From NCBI RefSeq assembly GCF_002019735.1, contig NZ_KV917378.1, positions 2,320,869 to 2,384,868 of the forward strand: 64,000 nt of DNA, given 5' to 3'. The stretch comes from Salipaludibacillus agaradhaerens (GTDB lineage Bacteria; Bacillota; Bacilli; Bacillales; Salisediminibacteriaceae). The translations under genes were made by a program, and so were the position numbers. Positions 53,585 through 63,150 of the stretch are shown here, piece after piece. Position 1 is the first letter of the stretch. Each line of letters opens with the position of its first letter. The notes under the pieces are model-generated. The model ran no database searches. It was not told the DNA's origin and was given only the letters and a program-made list of their open reading frames with translations.

Positions 53585-54610
53585 GTGCGACAACTAAAAA
53601 TCGGAGTAATAGGTTGTGGGAGTATTGCAAAGCATCGGCACTTGATTGAGTATGCGCAAAATGAACAAGTAGAGATTGTTGCGGTATGCGATATTGTAAA
53701 AGAGCGCGCAGCTGAAATTGCAACGTTATATAAAGCAAAAGCATACACAAACTATGAAGAGCTAATTGCCAATAAGGAGATTGATGCAGTCAGTGTTTGT
53801 ACCCCAAACTACTTGCACGCACCGATGACGATCGCGGCGTTAAAAGCTGGAAAGCATGTGCTATGTGAAAAACCAATGGCCACATCAAAGGCAGAAGCAG
53901 AAGACATGATTCAAGCTGCAAAAGCATCTGGTAAGAAACTCATGATCGCTCATAACCAGCGTTTCGTACCAGCGCATCAAAAAGCGAGACAATTCATTGA
54001 ACAAGGTGAACTAGGGAAGATTTATAGTTTCCGTTCTGCTTTTGGTCATGGTGGGCCTGAAGGATGGAGTGCAGACGGTACTGATAGCTGGTTTTTCAAA
54101 AAAGAAGAGGCATTTATTGGCGCCTTGGGTGACCTTGGTGTCCACAAAACCGATTTATTACGATTTCTTTTAGATGAAGAGTTTGTTGAAGTAGGCGCAT
54201 TTGTTGAAACAAGTTCTAAGAAAAAGGCTGATGTGGATGATACAGCTGTTTGTGTACTGAAGTCACAAAGTGGCATTATCGGGACGTTAGCAGCTAGCTG
54301 GTCATATGTGTCACAAGAAGATAATGCAACGGTTATTTATGGAGAAAAAGGCATCATGCGTTTATTAGATGATCCTGTTGATTCTCTCGTTATTCAGTAT
54401 CAAAACGGTGAAGTGGCCAAATATGAGCTTGGTCAAATTCAAACGAATGAAGCCGGGGGCCAAACATCCTCAGGTGTGATTGACCGCTTTATAAGCTCAA
54501 TCATGAATCAACAAGAATCACCGGTATCAGGGGTAGAAGGATTGCGTTCTCTTCAAGTTGTATTAGCGGCACTTGAATCACAAGAAACGAGCAAAATTAT
54601 TAAAATATAG
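53585..54610 (+). CDS. Gfo/Idh/MocA family oxidoreductase
   Basis: A 341-residue NAD(P)-dependent sugar oxidoreductase. It starts with GTG. Rossmann loop GVIGCGSIAKHRHL, the family motif LCEKPMATSKAEAEDM (EKP Lys) and SWFFKKEEAFIGALGDLGVH with the catalytic Asp/His pair. It may oxidise a hydroxyl to a 3-keto sugar or reduce it back. It is 23 bp after thuA and probably cotranscribed. Confidence 0.9.
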   Translation: MRQLKIGVIGCGSIAKHRHLIEYAQNEQVEIVAVCDIVKERAAEIATLYKAKAYTNYEELIANKEIDAVSVCTPNYLHAPMTIAALKAGKHVLCEKPMATSKAEAEDMIQAAKASGKKLMIAHNQRFVPAHQKARQFIEQGELGKIYSFRSAFGHGGPEGWSADGTDSWFFKKEEAFIGALGDLGVHKTDLLRFLLDEEFVEVGAFVETSSKKKADVDDTAVCVLKSQSGIIGTLAASWSYVSQEDNATVIYGEKGIMRLLDDPVDSLVIQYQNGEVAKYELGQIQTNEAGGQTSSGVIDRFISSIMNQQESPVSGVEGLRSLQVVLAALESQETSKIIKI

Positions 54611-54691
54611 CGTAAGTAGCTGCCATCATTAATGAAAGAAGGCAATATGACGAAAGCATGACTTATGAAAGAGTTATATCGAACGATTACG

Positions 54692-54848
54692 ATAAAACGA
54701 ACCTTCAATCATTGGGAGTTTTAATTCTTCCCCCCATGATTGATAGTAAGTGAATTAGGACATTTACGCCCGTTATCTCCCGCCTAAATGATTTAGCTCT
54801 GATATCTATTTTAAGCTAGGAGTTTTACGGACGATTATATGGGATAAA
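54692..54848 (+). repeat. 157-bp family repeat, copy 14
   Basis: Full-length copy inside the sugar operon, between the first oxidoreductase and the isomerase: ATAAAACGAACCTTCAATCA ... GGAGTTTTACGGACG ... GGGATAAA. It may attenuate or stabilise the operon transcript. Confidence 0.85.
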
Positions 54849-54865
54849 TGAGGAGGTTATGCGTT

Positions 54866-55834
54866 ATGAAATTAGGTGTGTTCACCGTTTTATTTTCACA
54901 GAATAATTTTGAAGACATGTTAGATATCGTTCAAAAATCAGGCGTCCAAGCGGTAGAAATCGGTACGGGATGTTATCCAGGAAATGCCCATTGCCATCTC
55001 GATAAGCTATTAGAGAGTGAAGAATTACGTAAAGATTATTTAGAAAAAGTTGATTCTCGCGGCATCCAAATTAGTGCCTTTAGCTGTCATGGTAATCCCA
55101 TTTCTCCAGATAAGTCATTTGCAAAAGAATCACATGAAACATTATTGAAAACGATTAAACTAGCTCATTTAATGAATGTTCCGGTTGTGAATTGTTTTTC
55201 TGGAACAGCAGGTGATTCTGATGAAGCTAAGTATCCAAACTGGCCTGTATCACCATGGCCAAATGAATATGCCGATGTGTTGACGTGGCAGTGGGAAGAA
55301 AAGCTCATTCCTTATTGGAAGGAAGTTGGACAGTTTGCCGAAGACCATAACGTAAAAATTGGTTTAGAACTTCATGGCGGCTTTTTAGTCCATACCCCAT
55401 ACACGCTTTTAAAATTAAGAGAGGCCACATGTGACGCCATCGGTGCTAACCTTGATCCGAGTCACATGTGGTGGCAAGGTATTGATCCAGTAGCAGCAAT
55501 TAAAATTCTAGGTAAGGAAAATGCGCTTCACCACTTTCACGCAAAGGATACGTACATTGATCAAGAGAATGTCAACATGTACGGATTGACAGATATGCAA
55601 CCTTATGGAGATGTTCAGACAAGAGCATGGACATTCCGTTCAGTAGGGTGTGGCCATAGCCTTCAAGAGTGGTCAGATATGATCAGTGCATTACGCACTT
55701 ATGGATATGACTATGTTGTCAGTATTGAACATGAAGATCCACTCATGTCCATTGAAGAAGGGTTCCAACGAGCCGTAACAAACCTCAAATCCGTCATCAT
55801 TGAAGAGAAGCCTACGGAAGCTTGGTGGGTGTAG
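54866..55834 (+). CDS. Sugar phosphate isomerase/epimerase (AP endonuclease 2 family TIM barrel)
   Basis: A 322-residue TIM-barrel protein: KLGVFTVLFSQNNFEDMLDI at the start, VQAVEIGTGCYPGN, KIGLELHGGFLVHTPYTLLK, IGANLDPSHMWWQGIDP and ALHHFHAKDTYID provide the metal ligands (Glu, Asp, His, Glu in VVSIEHEDPLM). It resembles IolE/IolI and the 3-keto-sugar isomerases. The ATG after GAGGAGG is chosen. It is followed by the second oxidoreductase. Confidence 0.88.
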   Translation: MKLGVFTVLFSQNNFEDMLDIVQKSGVQAVEIGTGCYPGNAHCHLDKLLESEELRKDYLEKVDSRGIQISAFSCHGNPISPDKSFAKESHETLLKTIKLAHLMNVPVVNCFSGTAGDSDEAKYPNWPVSPWPNEYADVLTWQWEEKLIPYWKEVGQFAEDHNVKIGLELHGGFLVHTPYTLLKLREATCDAIGANLDPSHMWWQGIDPVAAIKILGKENALHHFHAKDTYIDQENVNMYGLTDMQPYGDVQTRAWTFRSVGCGHSLQEWSDMISALRTYGYDYVVSIEHEDPLMSIEEGFQRAVTNLKSVIIEEKPTEAWWV

Positions 55835-55856
55835 AATTCGTAAGGAGAGTGGAGAC

Positions 55857-56909
55857 ATGGGAATGAAACTTGGCATTATCGGTTACGGGGGCATGGGTTA
55901 TTGGCACGGCGAATATGCCCCTCGCGCCGGAGTAGACGTCGTTGCCGCTTATGACGTTGATCCAAAACGTTTAGAGATGGCGAAAGAAAACGGCATTAAA
56001 GCTTATGTTATTTTAGATGATTTTTTAAAACATGATGGCATGGATTTTGTTGTCATCGCAACACCTAATGACGTTCATAAAGAATTAGCGATCAAAGCGA
56101 TGAATGCAGGAAAGCATGTCATGGTCGAAAAACCAGCCACTATGTCAGTAGCTGATTGGGATGAGATGGTAGCTGAAAGTGAGAAAACAGGTCGTATTTT
56201 AACTGTCCACCAAAACCGCCGCTGGGATAAAGATTACAATGTGATGCGCAAAGTTGTCGAAGAAGGAAAAATCGGTGATGTTTTATCTATCGAAAGTCGC
56301 GTATTTGGTACCGGTGGTGCATTCTTCGGCTGGCGCAGCTTCACAAAATACGGGGGCGGCATGATTTTCGATTGGGGCGTTCACCTCTTTGACCAATTAT
56401 TAGATATGTACCGTGATACGAAAGTAACGAACGTCTATTCCAAACTCATGACTGTCCTTGATCAAAAGGTAGACGACTACTTTAAAGTGATACTGACATT
56501 AGATAATGGGACGTTGTTACATGTAGAAGTTGGGACATACGCATTTCACAAACTACCACGTTGGTATGTGATTGGCAATGAAGGCACCTTACAAATTGAT
56601 GATTTTGATTGTGAAAAAGGGGGTTATACGAAACCGAGCTATACTGATACACCAGTGGCTGAAGTCGTTGTCATGACATCGGCAGGCCCAACACGTATGA
56701 TGGCCCCTCGTCCACCTGAAACAAAAGAAGACTTTCCATTACCAGAGCTAGAAACAGATTGGACTGAATTATATCAAAATTTAGTAGGTGTGATGGCAGG
56801 TAAAGAGGATCTAATTGTTAAGCCTTATCAGGTTAGGAGAGTACTAACTTTGATGGAAGCCATTTTTCAATCAGCTGAGGAAAACCGCTCATTAGAAGTC
56901 AGTATTTAA
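55857..56909 (+). CDS. Gfo/Idh/MocA family oxidoreductase
   Basis: A 350-residue dehydrogenase with Rossmann loop GIIGYGGMGYWHGE, motif VEKPATMSVADWDE and MIFDWGVHLFDQLLDMY in place of the catalytic DLGVH. It differs from the paralogue at 53585, so the two may act at opposite ends of one pathway (oxidise, then reduce). AAGGAG precedes the ATG, which lies 22 bp after the isomerase stop. Confidence 0.9.
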   Translation: MGMKLGIIGYGGMGYWHGEYAPRAGVDVVAAYDVDPKRLEMAKENGIKAYVILDDFLKHDGMDFVVIATPNDVHKELAIKAMNAGKHVMVEKPATMSVADWDEMVAESEKTGRILTVHQNRRWDKDYNVMRKVVEEGKIGDVLSIESRVFGTGGAFFGWRSFTKYGGGMIFDWGVHLFDQLLDMYRDTKVTNVYSKLMTVLDQKVDDYFKVILTLDNGTLLHVEVGTYAFHKLPRWYVIGNEGTLQIDDFDCEKGGYTKPSYTDTPVAEVVVMTSAGPTRMMAPRPPETKEDFPLPELETDWTELYQNLVGVMAGKEDLIVKPYQVRRVLTLMEAIFQSAEENRSLEVSI

Positions 56910-57015
56910 TCATATGATAAGCTTAATTAATATGTTACGCCTAGACGAATGCAAAAGAATATCTATTAGAGATGAATCGCACCAAATCGTATGATTAACA
57001 GTTCGAATAAACGCT

Positions 57016-57040
57016 GGGAAATAGACACTCTTTATTTCCC
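57016..57040 (+). terminator. Hairpin after the sugar cassette
   Basis: GGGAAATA, 9 bases, TATTTCCC. It has no T-run, so termination is weak evidence. Confidence 0.4.
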
Positions 57041-57229
57041 ATGTCGTTTCTCCTCTATTAAATAGGCCTCTCTCCATTCGAGTCCTCTTGATCTCCGTCT
57101 TAAAACAATTAGCATTCCCCCTATGATGTAGGTTCACCCTTTGCGTTTAGTAGTTAATTTGAACTTTCTTCATTCTTCTTATCTTCCGCTAAGGACGGTC
57201 GCTTTCTCAGAAGCTCGTCATCAAACTAT

Positions 57230-57255
57230 TATGATACGGTAAACCTTTCGTATCA
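57230..57255. promoter_or_regulatory. Perfect inverted repeat in the 57.0-57.6 kb gap
   Basis: ATGATACG, 10 bp, CGTATCAT. No gene is seen in the 56.9-57.4 kb region. Confidence 0.35.
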
Positions 57256-57593
57256 TTGGACTTTCAGGCAGCCCTGTTCTTCTGGGAATCACCGTCTTAC
57301 GTTTCAGCCACTTTTCCCCATGGCATAAGAGAAGATCCCCACACTCCTTTTCTATCATTTGTTAATAGTGAGGCAGAAGAAACTACGAAAAAGCGAAAAG
57401 ACACGAGTTACTTATCCTATAGCGTAGTATTAAAACAGTAAATACTAAATATTAGTAATTGGATATAATTTTAAAAAAATTCATAATTATTTATCATATG
57501 GTTTTTTTTTCATTTGTAATATATAATCAAAAAGCACCAGCAGAAACCCCTTCTAACGAGGACGATGGTAATAATAGAAAGGTGGTTTATACA

Positions 57594-57680
57594 ATGAATG
57601 CTCTTCCTGTTTTAATTTTAGCTATAGCTGTTATTGGATTAATTGTGTACATTATAATTAAACTATTAAAAAAGCTTTAA
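57594..57680 (+). CDS. Tiny single-pass membrane peptide 1 (28 aa)
   Basis: The peptide begins MNALPVLILAIAVIGLIVYI and ends IIKLLKKL. It is almost one membrane helix with a basic C-terminus. AAAGGTGG lies 8 bases before the ATG, and a TATAAT (57464-57469) further upstream. A terminator follows. A longer in-frame start upstream at a TTG has no ribosome site. It resembles the next two peptides (VIGL-x-VY-x-x-IKLLKK). The function is unknown; bacteriocin-like, toxin-like or regulatory roles are possible. Confidence 0.65.
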   Translation: MNALPVLILAIAVIGLIVYIIIKLLKKL

Positions 57681-57740
57681 ATACTAAGGGGATCATTATG
57701 ATCTTTGTAGTTTCAAAGAACAAAATCTCTTTTTGTCCCA

Positions 57741-57773
57741 GGCTGTTGAAGTTGTCTTTTCAATAGCCTTTTT
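57741..57773 (+). terminator. Terminator after membrane peptide 1
   Basis: GGCTGTTGAA, 8 bases, TTCAATAGCC then TTTTTATTT. Confidence 0.75.
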
Positions 57774-57883
57774 ATTTCCAGCTTCATTTAACAGGTAGAA
57801 CCAGTTGAAAAACAGAGGTAAGCTTTAAATGAACTATTAAAGTTAAGACTTTCAGGAAAAAAATGGAAGAAGGTACGGATACA

Positions 57884-57976
57884 ATGATGGAGTATTATTT
57901 TCTTTTTGTTTTCTTATTTATTGTTATCATCGGATTGATCTTATACGAGGTTATTAAACTCTTAAAAAAGCCTTAA
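57884..57976 (+). CDS. Tiny single-pass membrane peptide 2 (30 aa)
   Basis: Starts MMEYYFLFVFLFIVIIGLIL and ends YEVIKLLKKP. AAGAAGGT lies 9 bases before the first ATG. It aligns with peptide 1 from IIGLILY to IKLLKK. It is cotranscribed with peptide 3, which lies 57 bp downstream. Confidence 0.65.
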   Translation: MMEYYFLFVFLFIVIIGLILYEVIKLLKKP

Positions 57977-58033
57977 ACAAATAAAAAGAGCCTATCTAAA
58001 TTAAAATAATAGTGAACGGAGGCGTTATATAGC

Positions 58034-58129
58034 ATGGATTATACTCTAATTCTTATCCCAAGTATTATTGTCATTGGGTTACTCGTATACGGGTTAATTA
58101 AACTGTTTCAAAAGCTCTTAAACAAATAA
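58034..58129 (+). CDS. Tiny single-pass membrane peptide 3 (31 aa)
   Basis: Starts MDYTLILIPSIIVIGLLVYG and ends LIKLFQKLLNK. CGGAGGCG lies about 9 bases before the ATG. It shares VIGLLVY and IKL with peptides 1 and 2, and has a helical, basic tail. Terminator follows at 58174. Confidence 0.65.
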   Translation: MDYTLILIPSIIVIGLLVYGLIKLFQKLLNK

Positions 58130-58173
58130 AAGTAATAGTTTTTACAGCTTGTAAAAGCAAACGAATGCCCACC

Positions 58174-58204
58174 CTGTTGAAAACAATTTTTCAACAGTTT
58201 TTTT
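58174..58204 (+). terminator. Terminator after membrane peptide 3
   Basis: CTGTTGAAAA, 4 bases, TTTTCAACAG followed by TTTTTTT. Confidence 0.85.
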
Positions 58205-58379
58205 CATTTCATAAGCTTCCTCTGCTAAAATTGTAAATAAAGTCATTTATGTTCGTTGCCCCACAATTAAGATACATTATCTCTTAACAGTCATTCTTTA
58301 CTAATTCATGAAGGCTCGTTGTCTCTTCATTACAAATGCAAATTTAAATGCCATGTGGCAAAAAAATACCACAATGACT

Positions 58380-58424
58380 TTGACAAAATACCAGCGACAT
58401 TGTAAAATACTCAACATAGAGTAT
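58380..58424 (+). promoter_or_regulatory. Promoter and PadR operator of the padR-ABC operon
   Basis: TTGACA (58380-58385), 17 bp, TAAAAT (58403-58408). An inverted repeat ATACTC, 6 bp, GAGTAT (58407-58424) covers the transcription start. PadR proteins usually repress their own operon through such sites. Confidence 0.75.
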
Positions 58425-58444
58425 ACAAAGGAGAATATACAGAG

Positions 58445-58984
58445 ATGACACGATTACTCGTTCTTGGCATGCTCGATATGCATCCCATGTCAGGCTATGA
58501 TGTTAAACAGATGCTACAATTAAATGATGCAGAGCGTTGGGCTGGCGTATTAATTGGCTCCATTTATCATGCGTTAAAAAAGTTAGAAAAAGAAGGTCAC
58601 ATTGAAATAACGAGTATTGAACATACAGGCCATCGCCAAAAAGCGATCTATCAAATAACTGATCAAGGGCGCAGTCACTTACATGAGTTAGTTGTAGACA
58701 CACTCTCCTCACCAGCAGTTGTTTATCCGTCATCTCTATATTCTGGGTTATCTTTATCACATAAATTAGATAGTGAAGAAGCATTAGATGCGCTTAATAA
58801 ACAGCAGGCTCATCTTGAAGAGGAGCGCCGTGCTCTCCAACACGGCCTTGAACTAAAAAATGCCACGATGCATAATACGATTCCACCAATGACTAAGCTC
58901 ATTTTTGACCATATGTTCACAGTTATTGAGCAGCAACAAGTCTTTATAAATAAAGCGATTAACTTATTAGAAAACGATGACTAG
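58445..58984 (+). CDS. PadR-family transcriptional regulator
   Basis: A 179-residue PadR: winged helix with LVLGMLDMHPMSGYDVKQML, then IGSIYHALKKLEKEGHIE and TGHRQKAIYQITDQGRSHL, and a C-terminal helical dimerisation part (QQAHLEEERRALQ). It likely represses itself and the ABC genes 80 bp downstream. The inducer is not known; small molecules or membrane-active peptides are typical for PadR-ABC pairs. Confidence 0.9.
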   Translation: MTRLLVLGMLDMHPMSGYDVKQMLQLNDAERWAGVLIGSIYHALKKLEKEGHIEITSIEHTGHRQKAIYQITDQGRSHLHELVVDTLSSPAVVYPSSLYSGLSLSHKLDSEEALDALNKQQAHLEEERRALQHGLELKNATMHNTIPPMTKLIFDHMFTVIEQQQVFINKAINLLENDD

Positions 58985-59064
58985 CTCCTTCCTCGCGAGG
59001 GAGCAAAAAAATACTTTAATAGTCAACGTTGAATAAGCAATACTAAATATAGGAGGAGAAGTTT

Positions 59065-59778
59065 ATGAAACAGTTAATTAAAGCGCGCGGGTTAAAAAAG
59101 ACTTTTCGTCACCAATCCGTTGTGAAAGGCATTGATTTAGATGTACATGAAGGGGAGATAGTGGCCCTTATTGGCTCTAATGGTGCCGGAAAAACAACTA
59201 CTATTGCCCTTTTACTAGGGATGATGAAGCCTGACGAAGGTACAATCATTCCTTGGATAAAAGATTACCAGCATCATGTTGGCGTCCAATTGCAAACGAC
59301 GCCTTTTTTTGAAGGATATACGGTGGAGGAGAACTTAAAACTTTTTGCTGCGTTATATAATCGAAGGCTTTCTAAAGAGGACATTGTCCAAAAACTAGAT
59401 GAATGCGGGCTTACAGATTCTATAAAAACGCCAGCAGTCCGCCTGTCGCTAGGACAACAAAAGCGATTATCACTTGCTATTACCACCATTCACAATCCGA
59501 AATTAGTCGTACTTGATGAGCCGTCTGCTGGTCTTGATCCTCTGGCTCGTCATGATATTAAAAAGATGATGTCACAGTTAGCAAAAAATGATGTCACTGT
59601 TTTATTTTCTTCCCATGACATGGATGAAGTCATGGAGGTGGCTCACCGCCTCATTTTCATGCATAACGGTACCGTGATTGCTTACGGAAAAATCGATGAA
59701 TTATTAACGGACCATGATGTTGATAATTTGGACGCTCTTTACATTAAACTAGCGCAGCAAGCTACGGAAGGAGAATAA
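59065..59778 (+). CDS. ABC transporter ATPase
   Basis: A 237-residue ATPase with Walker A GSNGAGKTTT, signature RLSLGQQKRLSL, Walker B LVVLDEPSAGLDP and switch SSHDMDE. It is next to a six-segment ABC-2 permease, so the pair is an exporter. GGAGGAG precedes the ATG. Confidence 0.92.
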   Translation: MKQLIKARGLKKTFRHQSVVKGIDLDVHEGEIVALIGSNGAGKTTTIALLLGMMKPDEGTIIPWIKDYQHHVGVQLQTTPFFEGYTVEENLKLFAALYNRRLSKEDIVQKLDECGLTDSIKTPAVRLSLGQQKRLSLAITTIHNPKLVVLDEPSAGLDPLARHDIKKMMSQLAKNDVTVLFSSHDMDEVMEVAHRLIFMHNGTVIAYGKIDELLTDHDVDNLDALYIKLAQQATEGE

Positions 59779-60495
59779 ATGATGCAAATTGTTTTCGCAC
59801 TTACATTAAAAGCCTCTGCAAGAGATCCTTATTTAGTGTTTTGGTCACTTATACTCCCTATTGGCGGCGTTGTCGGCTTATCCTTAATAAGTGACTCACC
59901 TGCTTATAATTTAGGTTTACTAGCTGGAATGACGAGTATAAGTATCTTATTTTTCACACTTATGACCACATCTTACGCTGTACTCGCTCAACGTCGCAGA
60001 GGTGTTTATCACCTTCTCCATGTCACGCCGATAGCTCTATGGAAGTATGTCCTTAGCCTCTCGTCAGCGTGGACAGTAACAGGCCTTTTTTGTGGCATGA
60101 TCATTTTAACGATTGGGAGTCTAGTCATTGATACACAGCTCACAATGACCGCCTTTTTACTCGCATCATTCATTATGATGATAGCTGGACTTGGTTATGT
60201 GTTTCTTAGCTTTTTCATTGCTAGTCTCAGTCAAAACGAAGGTCATATCAGTATTATTACCAATATCATCACCATCCCGTTAATCCTTACAAGTAATGCG
60301 TTTTATTCTTTGCAAAACGCCCCTGCTTGGGTAACTACCCTTAACAGATTCAATCCATTTCAATGGTTCTTAAACGGGATTCAGAGCTCACTCACACTAG
60401 ACATCAGCCAATATGTCGTGAGCCTAGCTTTGCTTTTATTGGTGGTACTTTGCGCATTGCTTTTAGCTGTGCGAACGTTTCGATATAGTGCCTAA
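59779..60495 (+). CDS. ABC-2 type permease
   Basis: A 238-residue membrane protein with six predicted segments and the ABC-2 look (ARDPYLVFWSLILPIGGVVG; later FNPFQWFLNGIQSS). It starts right after the ATPase stop. Function is probably drug or peptide export under PadR control. Confidence 0.87.
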   Translation: MMQIVFALTLKASARDPYLVFWSLILPIGGVVGLSLISDSPAYNLGLLAGMTSISILFFTLMTTSYAVLAQRRRGVYHLLHVTPIALWKYVLSLSSAWTVTGLFCGMIILTIGSLVIDTQLTMTAFLLASFIMMIAGLGYVFLSFFIASLSQNEGHISIITNIITIPLILTSNAFYSLQNAPAWVTTLNRFNPFQWFLNGIQSSLTLDISQYVVSLALLLLVVLCALLLAVRTFRYSA

Positions 60496-60577
60496 TAAGA
60501 TAAAGATCGATACTAGCACACGCATTCTCTCAGTTCACCGGAAAATCAACTTTCCCCGGGCCCAAAATACGACTAAG

Positions 60578-60602
60578 CGAGCCCTCATCTTAAGAGGGCT
60601 CG
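60578..60602 (+). terminator. Hairpin downstream of the permease gene
   Basis: CGAGCCCT, 9 bases, AGGGCTCG, without a T-run. Confidence 0.45.
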
Positions 60603-60814
60603 TGGGGACCAAAAACAAGAGGCATAGGCAGGTAGTATCTATTGTTCTTGTTAGTTCTACTGTTTGAAACTCCCATTCTCATTTTCTCAATCTACACACG
60701 CTCTACTTCTTCACTCATTGATTCACTTGGTAGTTATCAATTTCACTCTTCATATAGCTCCTATTCACCTAACTTTGCTACTTTCGTAGTTCACACATTC
60801 TTTCTTCCGCCTTC

Positions 60815-61456
60815 TCATTCATCACTTATAACTATACCGAACGCTTTAGAAAACCCAATCGCTTGCTCAGAAGTCACGATACAGCCAGCCAATTTATCGA
60901 ATGAAATCGTGATGTTATCAAATTCACACGTCGTGAAGTCGATCCCATCGAGACTCGTCTCAGCAAAATTTGAACTATCTAGTTGACATTCTTTAAAATC
61001 TACCTTTTTAAAAGCAGACTCGTAAAAATCGGCTTGGCGCAATGAACACATGCTAAATTGAACATGGCGCTGGTTACTAAAACCAAAGGCGGCCATATTG
61101 CCCATGCAATCATCAAATGTCACATGTCTTAGGGCTGCCCCCGAAAAATTGGCCCCTGTCAGCTTCGATTGCTTAAATTCAGCACGATGAATGACCGCAT
61201 CACTAAAATCAGCATTAGAGAAGTTACATTTATCAAAAATCACATCCGTGATCTCAATTTGAGGAAAAGTGACATTCTCAAACGACACTCGGGAAAAAAT
61301 AAGTTGATCAAAATGGAGGCGCTCGGCTGTTTGATACATATAATCTTCATCTGTCACATTATGTCCTTGATAATATTCCGCTTCGGTAAATGTAGATGGT
61401 AAGCTTCCTTCTAACAATGCGGGAGGTAGTTTAGGGCGTTGAATCTTAACAGACAT
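60815..61456 (-). CDS. Pentapeptide-repeat protein (Qnr/McbG-like)
   Basis: A 213-residue protein with A/C-D/N-L/F-x-x repeats through most of its length (ANFSGAALRHVTFDDCMG, FKKVDFKECQLDSSNFAETS). It forms a right-handed quadrilateral beta helix. Relatives mimic DNA and bind gyrase, giving fluoroquinolone or microcin protection; others are unassigned. AAAAGGAG lies about 10 bases before the ATG; an earlier in-frame ATG lacks a ribosome site. Confidence 0.85.
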   Translation of the reverse strand: MSVKIQRPKLPPALLEGSLPSTFTEAEYYQGHNVTDEDYMYQTAERLHFDQLIFSRVSFENVTFPQIEITDVIFDKCNFSNADFSDAVIHRAEFKQSKLTGANFSGAALRHVTFDDCMGNMAAFGFSNQRHVQFSMCSLRQADFYESAFKKVDFKECQLDSSNFAETSLDGIDFTTCEFDNITISFDKLAGCIVTSEQAIGFSKAFGIVISDE

Positions 61457-61699
61457 AGTGTTAAAGCTCCTTTTCATATTGAGTTGTTGTATAAGCGTTA
61501 GACAAAATAGCTATATAATGCGGCAAGCGTGCGTAACATATGACGATCTCAAAATAAGACACACTCTATCATTTCGTTCCTCATGGCGATTATCCTTCTT
61601 CTTTCCCCTGTTTCGGCTCAGTTAAGACAAGCAATGATGAACGGTTCTATTGTTCCTCCGGGTTAAAACAAGTCTCTCAAAAAAGACTATCCTTTCCGC

Positions 61700-61730
61700 T
61701 TGACTATGGTGTAGCTCCATACTTTAGGAT
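61700..61730 (+). promoter_or_regulatory. MerR-type promoter with 19-bp spacer
   Basis: TTGACT (61700-61705) and TAGGAT (61725-61730) are 19 bp apart, not 17. A dyad (TATGG, 7 bp, CCATA) lies in the spacer. This is the form MerR-family activators twist into an active promoter. The MerR gene is the second gene of the operon. Confidence 0.75.
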
Positions 61731-61767
61731 AGGTGTATTGACTATTTACACACTGGAGCTGATCACC

Positions 61768-63150
61768 ATGACTATTTCAAAAGGAATAGGAAGAGAGCAT
61801 ACAATGAAATCATTGCTTTCATACGCTGCACCTACTATAGGTGTTATGATATTTGTTTCTATCTACACAATGATTGATGGTATCTTTGTAGCACGTTACG
61901 TGAATGCCACTGCATTATCTGCAGTGAATATTTTCATGCCTGTATATGCCTTAATCTTTGCTATTGCTTTAATGCTTGGTACAGGAGGAAGTGCCATAAT
62001 CGCAAAAAAAATGGGCGAAAAGAAGTTTCAGGAAGCAAGGAGTAACTTCACGCTTATCGTCTTATTCGGTACTGTCATTGGCCTCTTGATCATGAGTTTA
62101 GGGTTATTATTTATTCAGCCATTGTTAGCGCTGATCGGAGCGACAGCTGATGAACAGCTTTTTAATTACACGTTTACTTACGCAAAAATATTATTAATGG
62201 TCAGTCCATTAATCACCATTCAAATGATGTTTGAAAACTTTTTTGTAACAGCAGGAAAACCCAATTTAAGTTTGGTTATCACACTTATCGGCGGAAGTTT
62301 GAACATTGCTTTAGATTATGTATTTATCGTTGTCATGAATATGGGAATTGAAGGGGCCGCCCTTGCAACTGCTATAGGCATTACCATCCCTGCATTTATC
62401 GGGATTGGCTACTTTTTATTCGCTAGACATAATATGCTTTATTTTTCCAAGCCAAAAGTTGATTGGAAAGTCATTCTAAACAGCTGTATTAACGGTTCTT
62501 CCGAAATGATAACTAACCTCTCCCTTTCATTTATAACTTTTGCTTTTAACCTGTTAATGCTTGATTATATTGGGGTAGAAGGTGTGGCAGCTGTTACAAT
62601 CATGCTTTATTTAATGATGTTTTTAACCCCTGTTTTCATGGGATACTCTGTTGGTATTGCACCCATTATTAGCTATAATTACGGAAGCCAAAATAAGACA
62701 CAGCTTAAACATATTTTTAAGATTAGCACGCTCGTAATTGGTATCAGCTCCATAGCCGTGTTTGCCCTATCCCTTTTGTTTGGGCCTTATCTTATCCAAT
62801 TTATGGTTGAAAAAGGGAGTGACGTTTATCATATCGCCATTGACGGTTTTCGGATATTCTCTATCGGTTTCTTATTTATGGGAATCAATATCTTTACTTC
62901 CATGTTGTTCACTGCTCTTTCAAACGGGAAAGTGTCTGCTTTCATCTCACTGCTAAGAACATTCGTTTTCGTATTAACTGGGCTGTGGGTGTTACCATTA
63001 TTATTAGGCGTTAACGGGATATGGCTGGCGATCCCATTAGCAGAATTTCTGTCGCTTATCGTCTGTACCATTTTTCTATTGAAACATAGAAACGTGTATA
63101 ATGGCTCTAACAATGACTCATTACTTAAGGGGGAAATGAAGGTTTTATGA
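61768..63150 (+). CDS. MATE efflux transporter (MepA-like)
   Basis: A membrane protein of about 460 residues with 12 segments. Landmarks: [40 protein letters not shown] and [15 protein letters not shown]. It is closer to MepA than to NorM and would extrude cationic drugs. GGAG precedes the chosen ATG; a further in-frame ATG lies 36 bp downstream and a TTG start near the transcription start is unlikely. It overlaps the merR gene by 4 bp. Confidence 0.88.
   Translation: MTISKGIGREHTMKSLLSYAAPTIGVMIFVSIYTMIDGIFVARYVNATALSAVNIFMPVYALIFAIALMLGTGGSAIIAKKMGEKKFQEARSNFTLIVLFGTVIGLLIMSLGLLFIQPLLALIGATADEQLFNYTFTYAKILLMVSPLITIQMMFENFFVTAGKPNLSLVITLIGGSLNIALDYVFIVVMNMGIEGAALATAIGITIPAFIGIGYFLFARHNMLYFSKPKVDWKVILNSCINGSSEMITNLSLSFITFAFNLLMLDYIGVEGVAAVTIMLYLMMFLTPVFMGYSVGIAPIISYNYGSQNKTQLKHIFKISTLVIGISSIAVFALSLLFGPYLIQFMVEKGSDVYHIAIDGFRIFSIGFLFMGINIFTSMLFTALSNGKVSAFISLLRTFVFVLTGLWVLPLLLGVNGIWLAIPLAEFLSLIVCTIFLLKHRNVYNGSNNDSLLKGEMKVL

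Noticed and set aside
56910-57137. 75-codon minus-strand frame after the sugar cassette
   Set aside because: No ribosome site and no domain; probably non-coding.
57459-57593. Upstream extension of membrane peptide 1
   Set aside because: It needs a TTG start with no ribosome site and overlaps the promoter -10.
60642-60986. 114-codon plus-strand frame
   Set aside because: Its second half is the antisense of the pentapeptide-repeat gene and it has no ribosome site.
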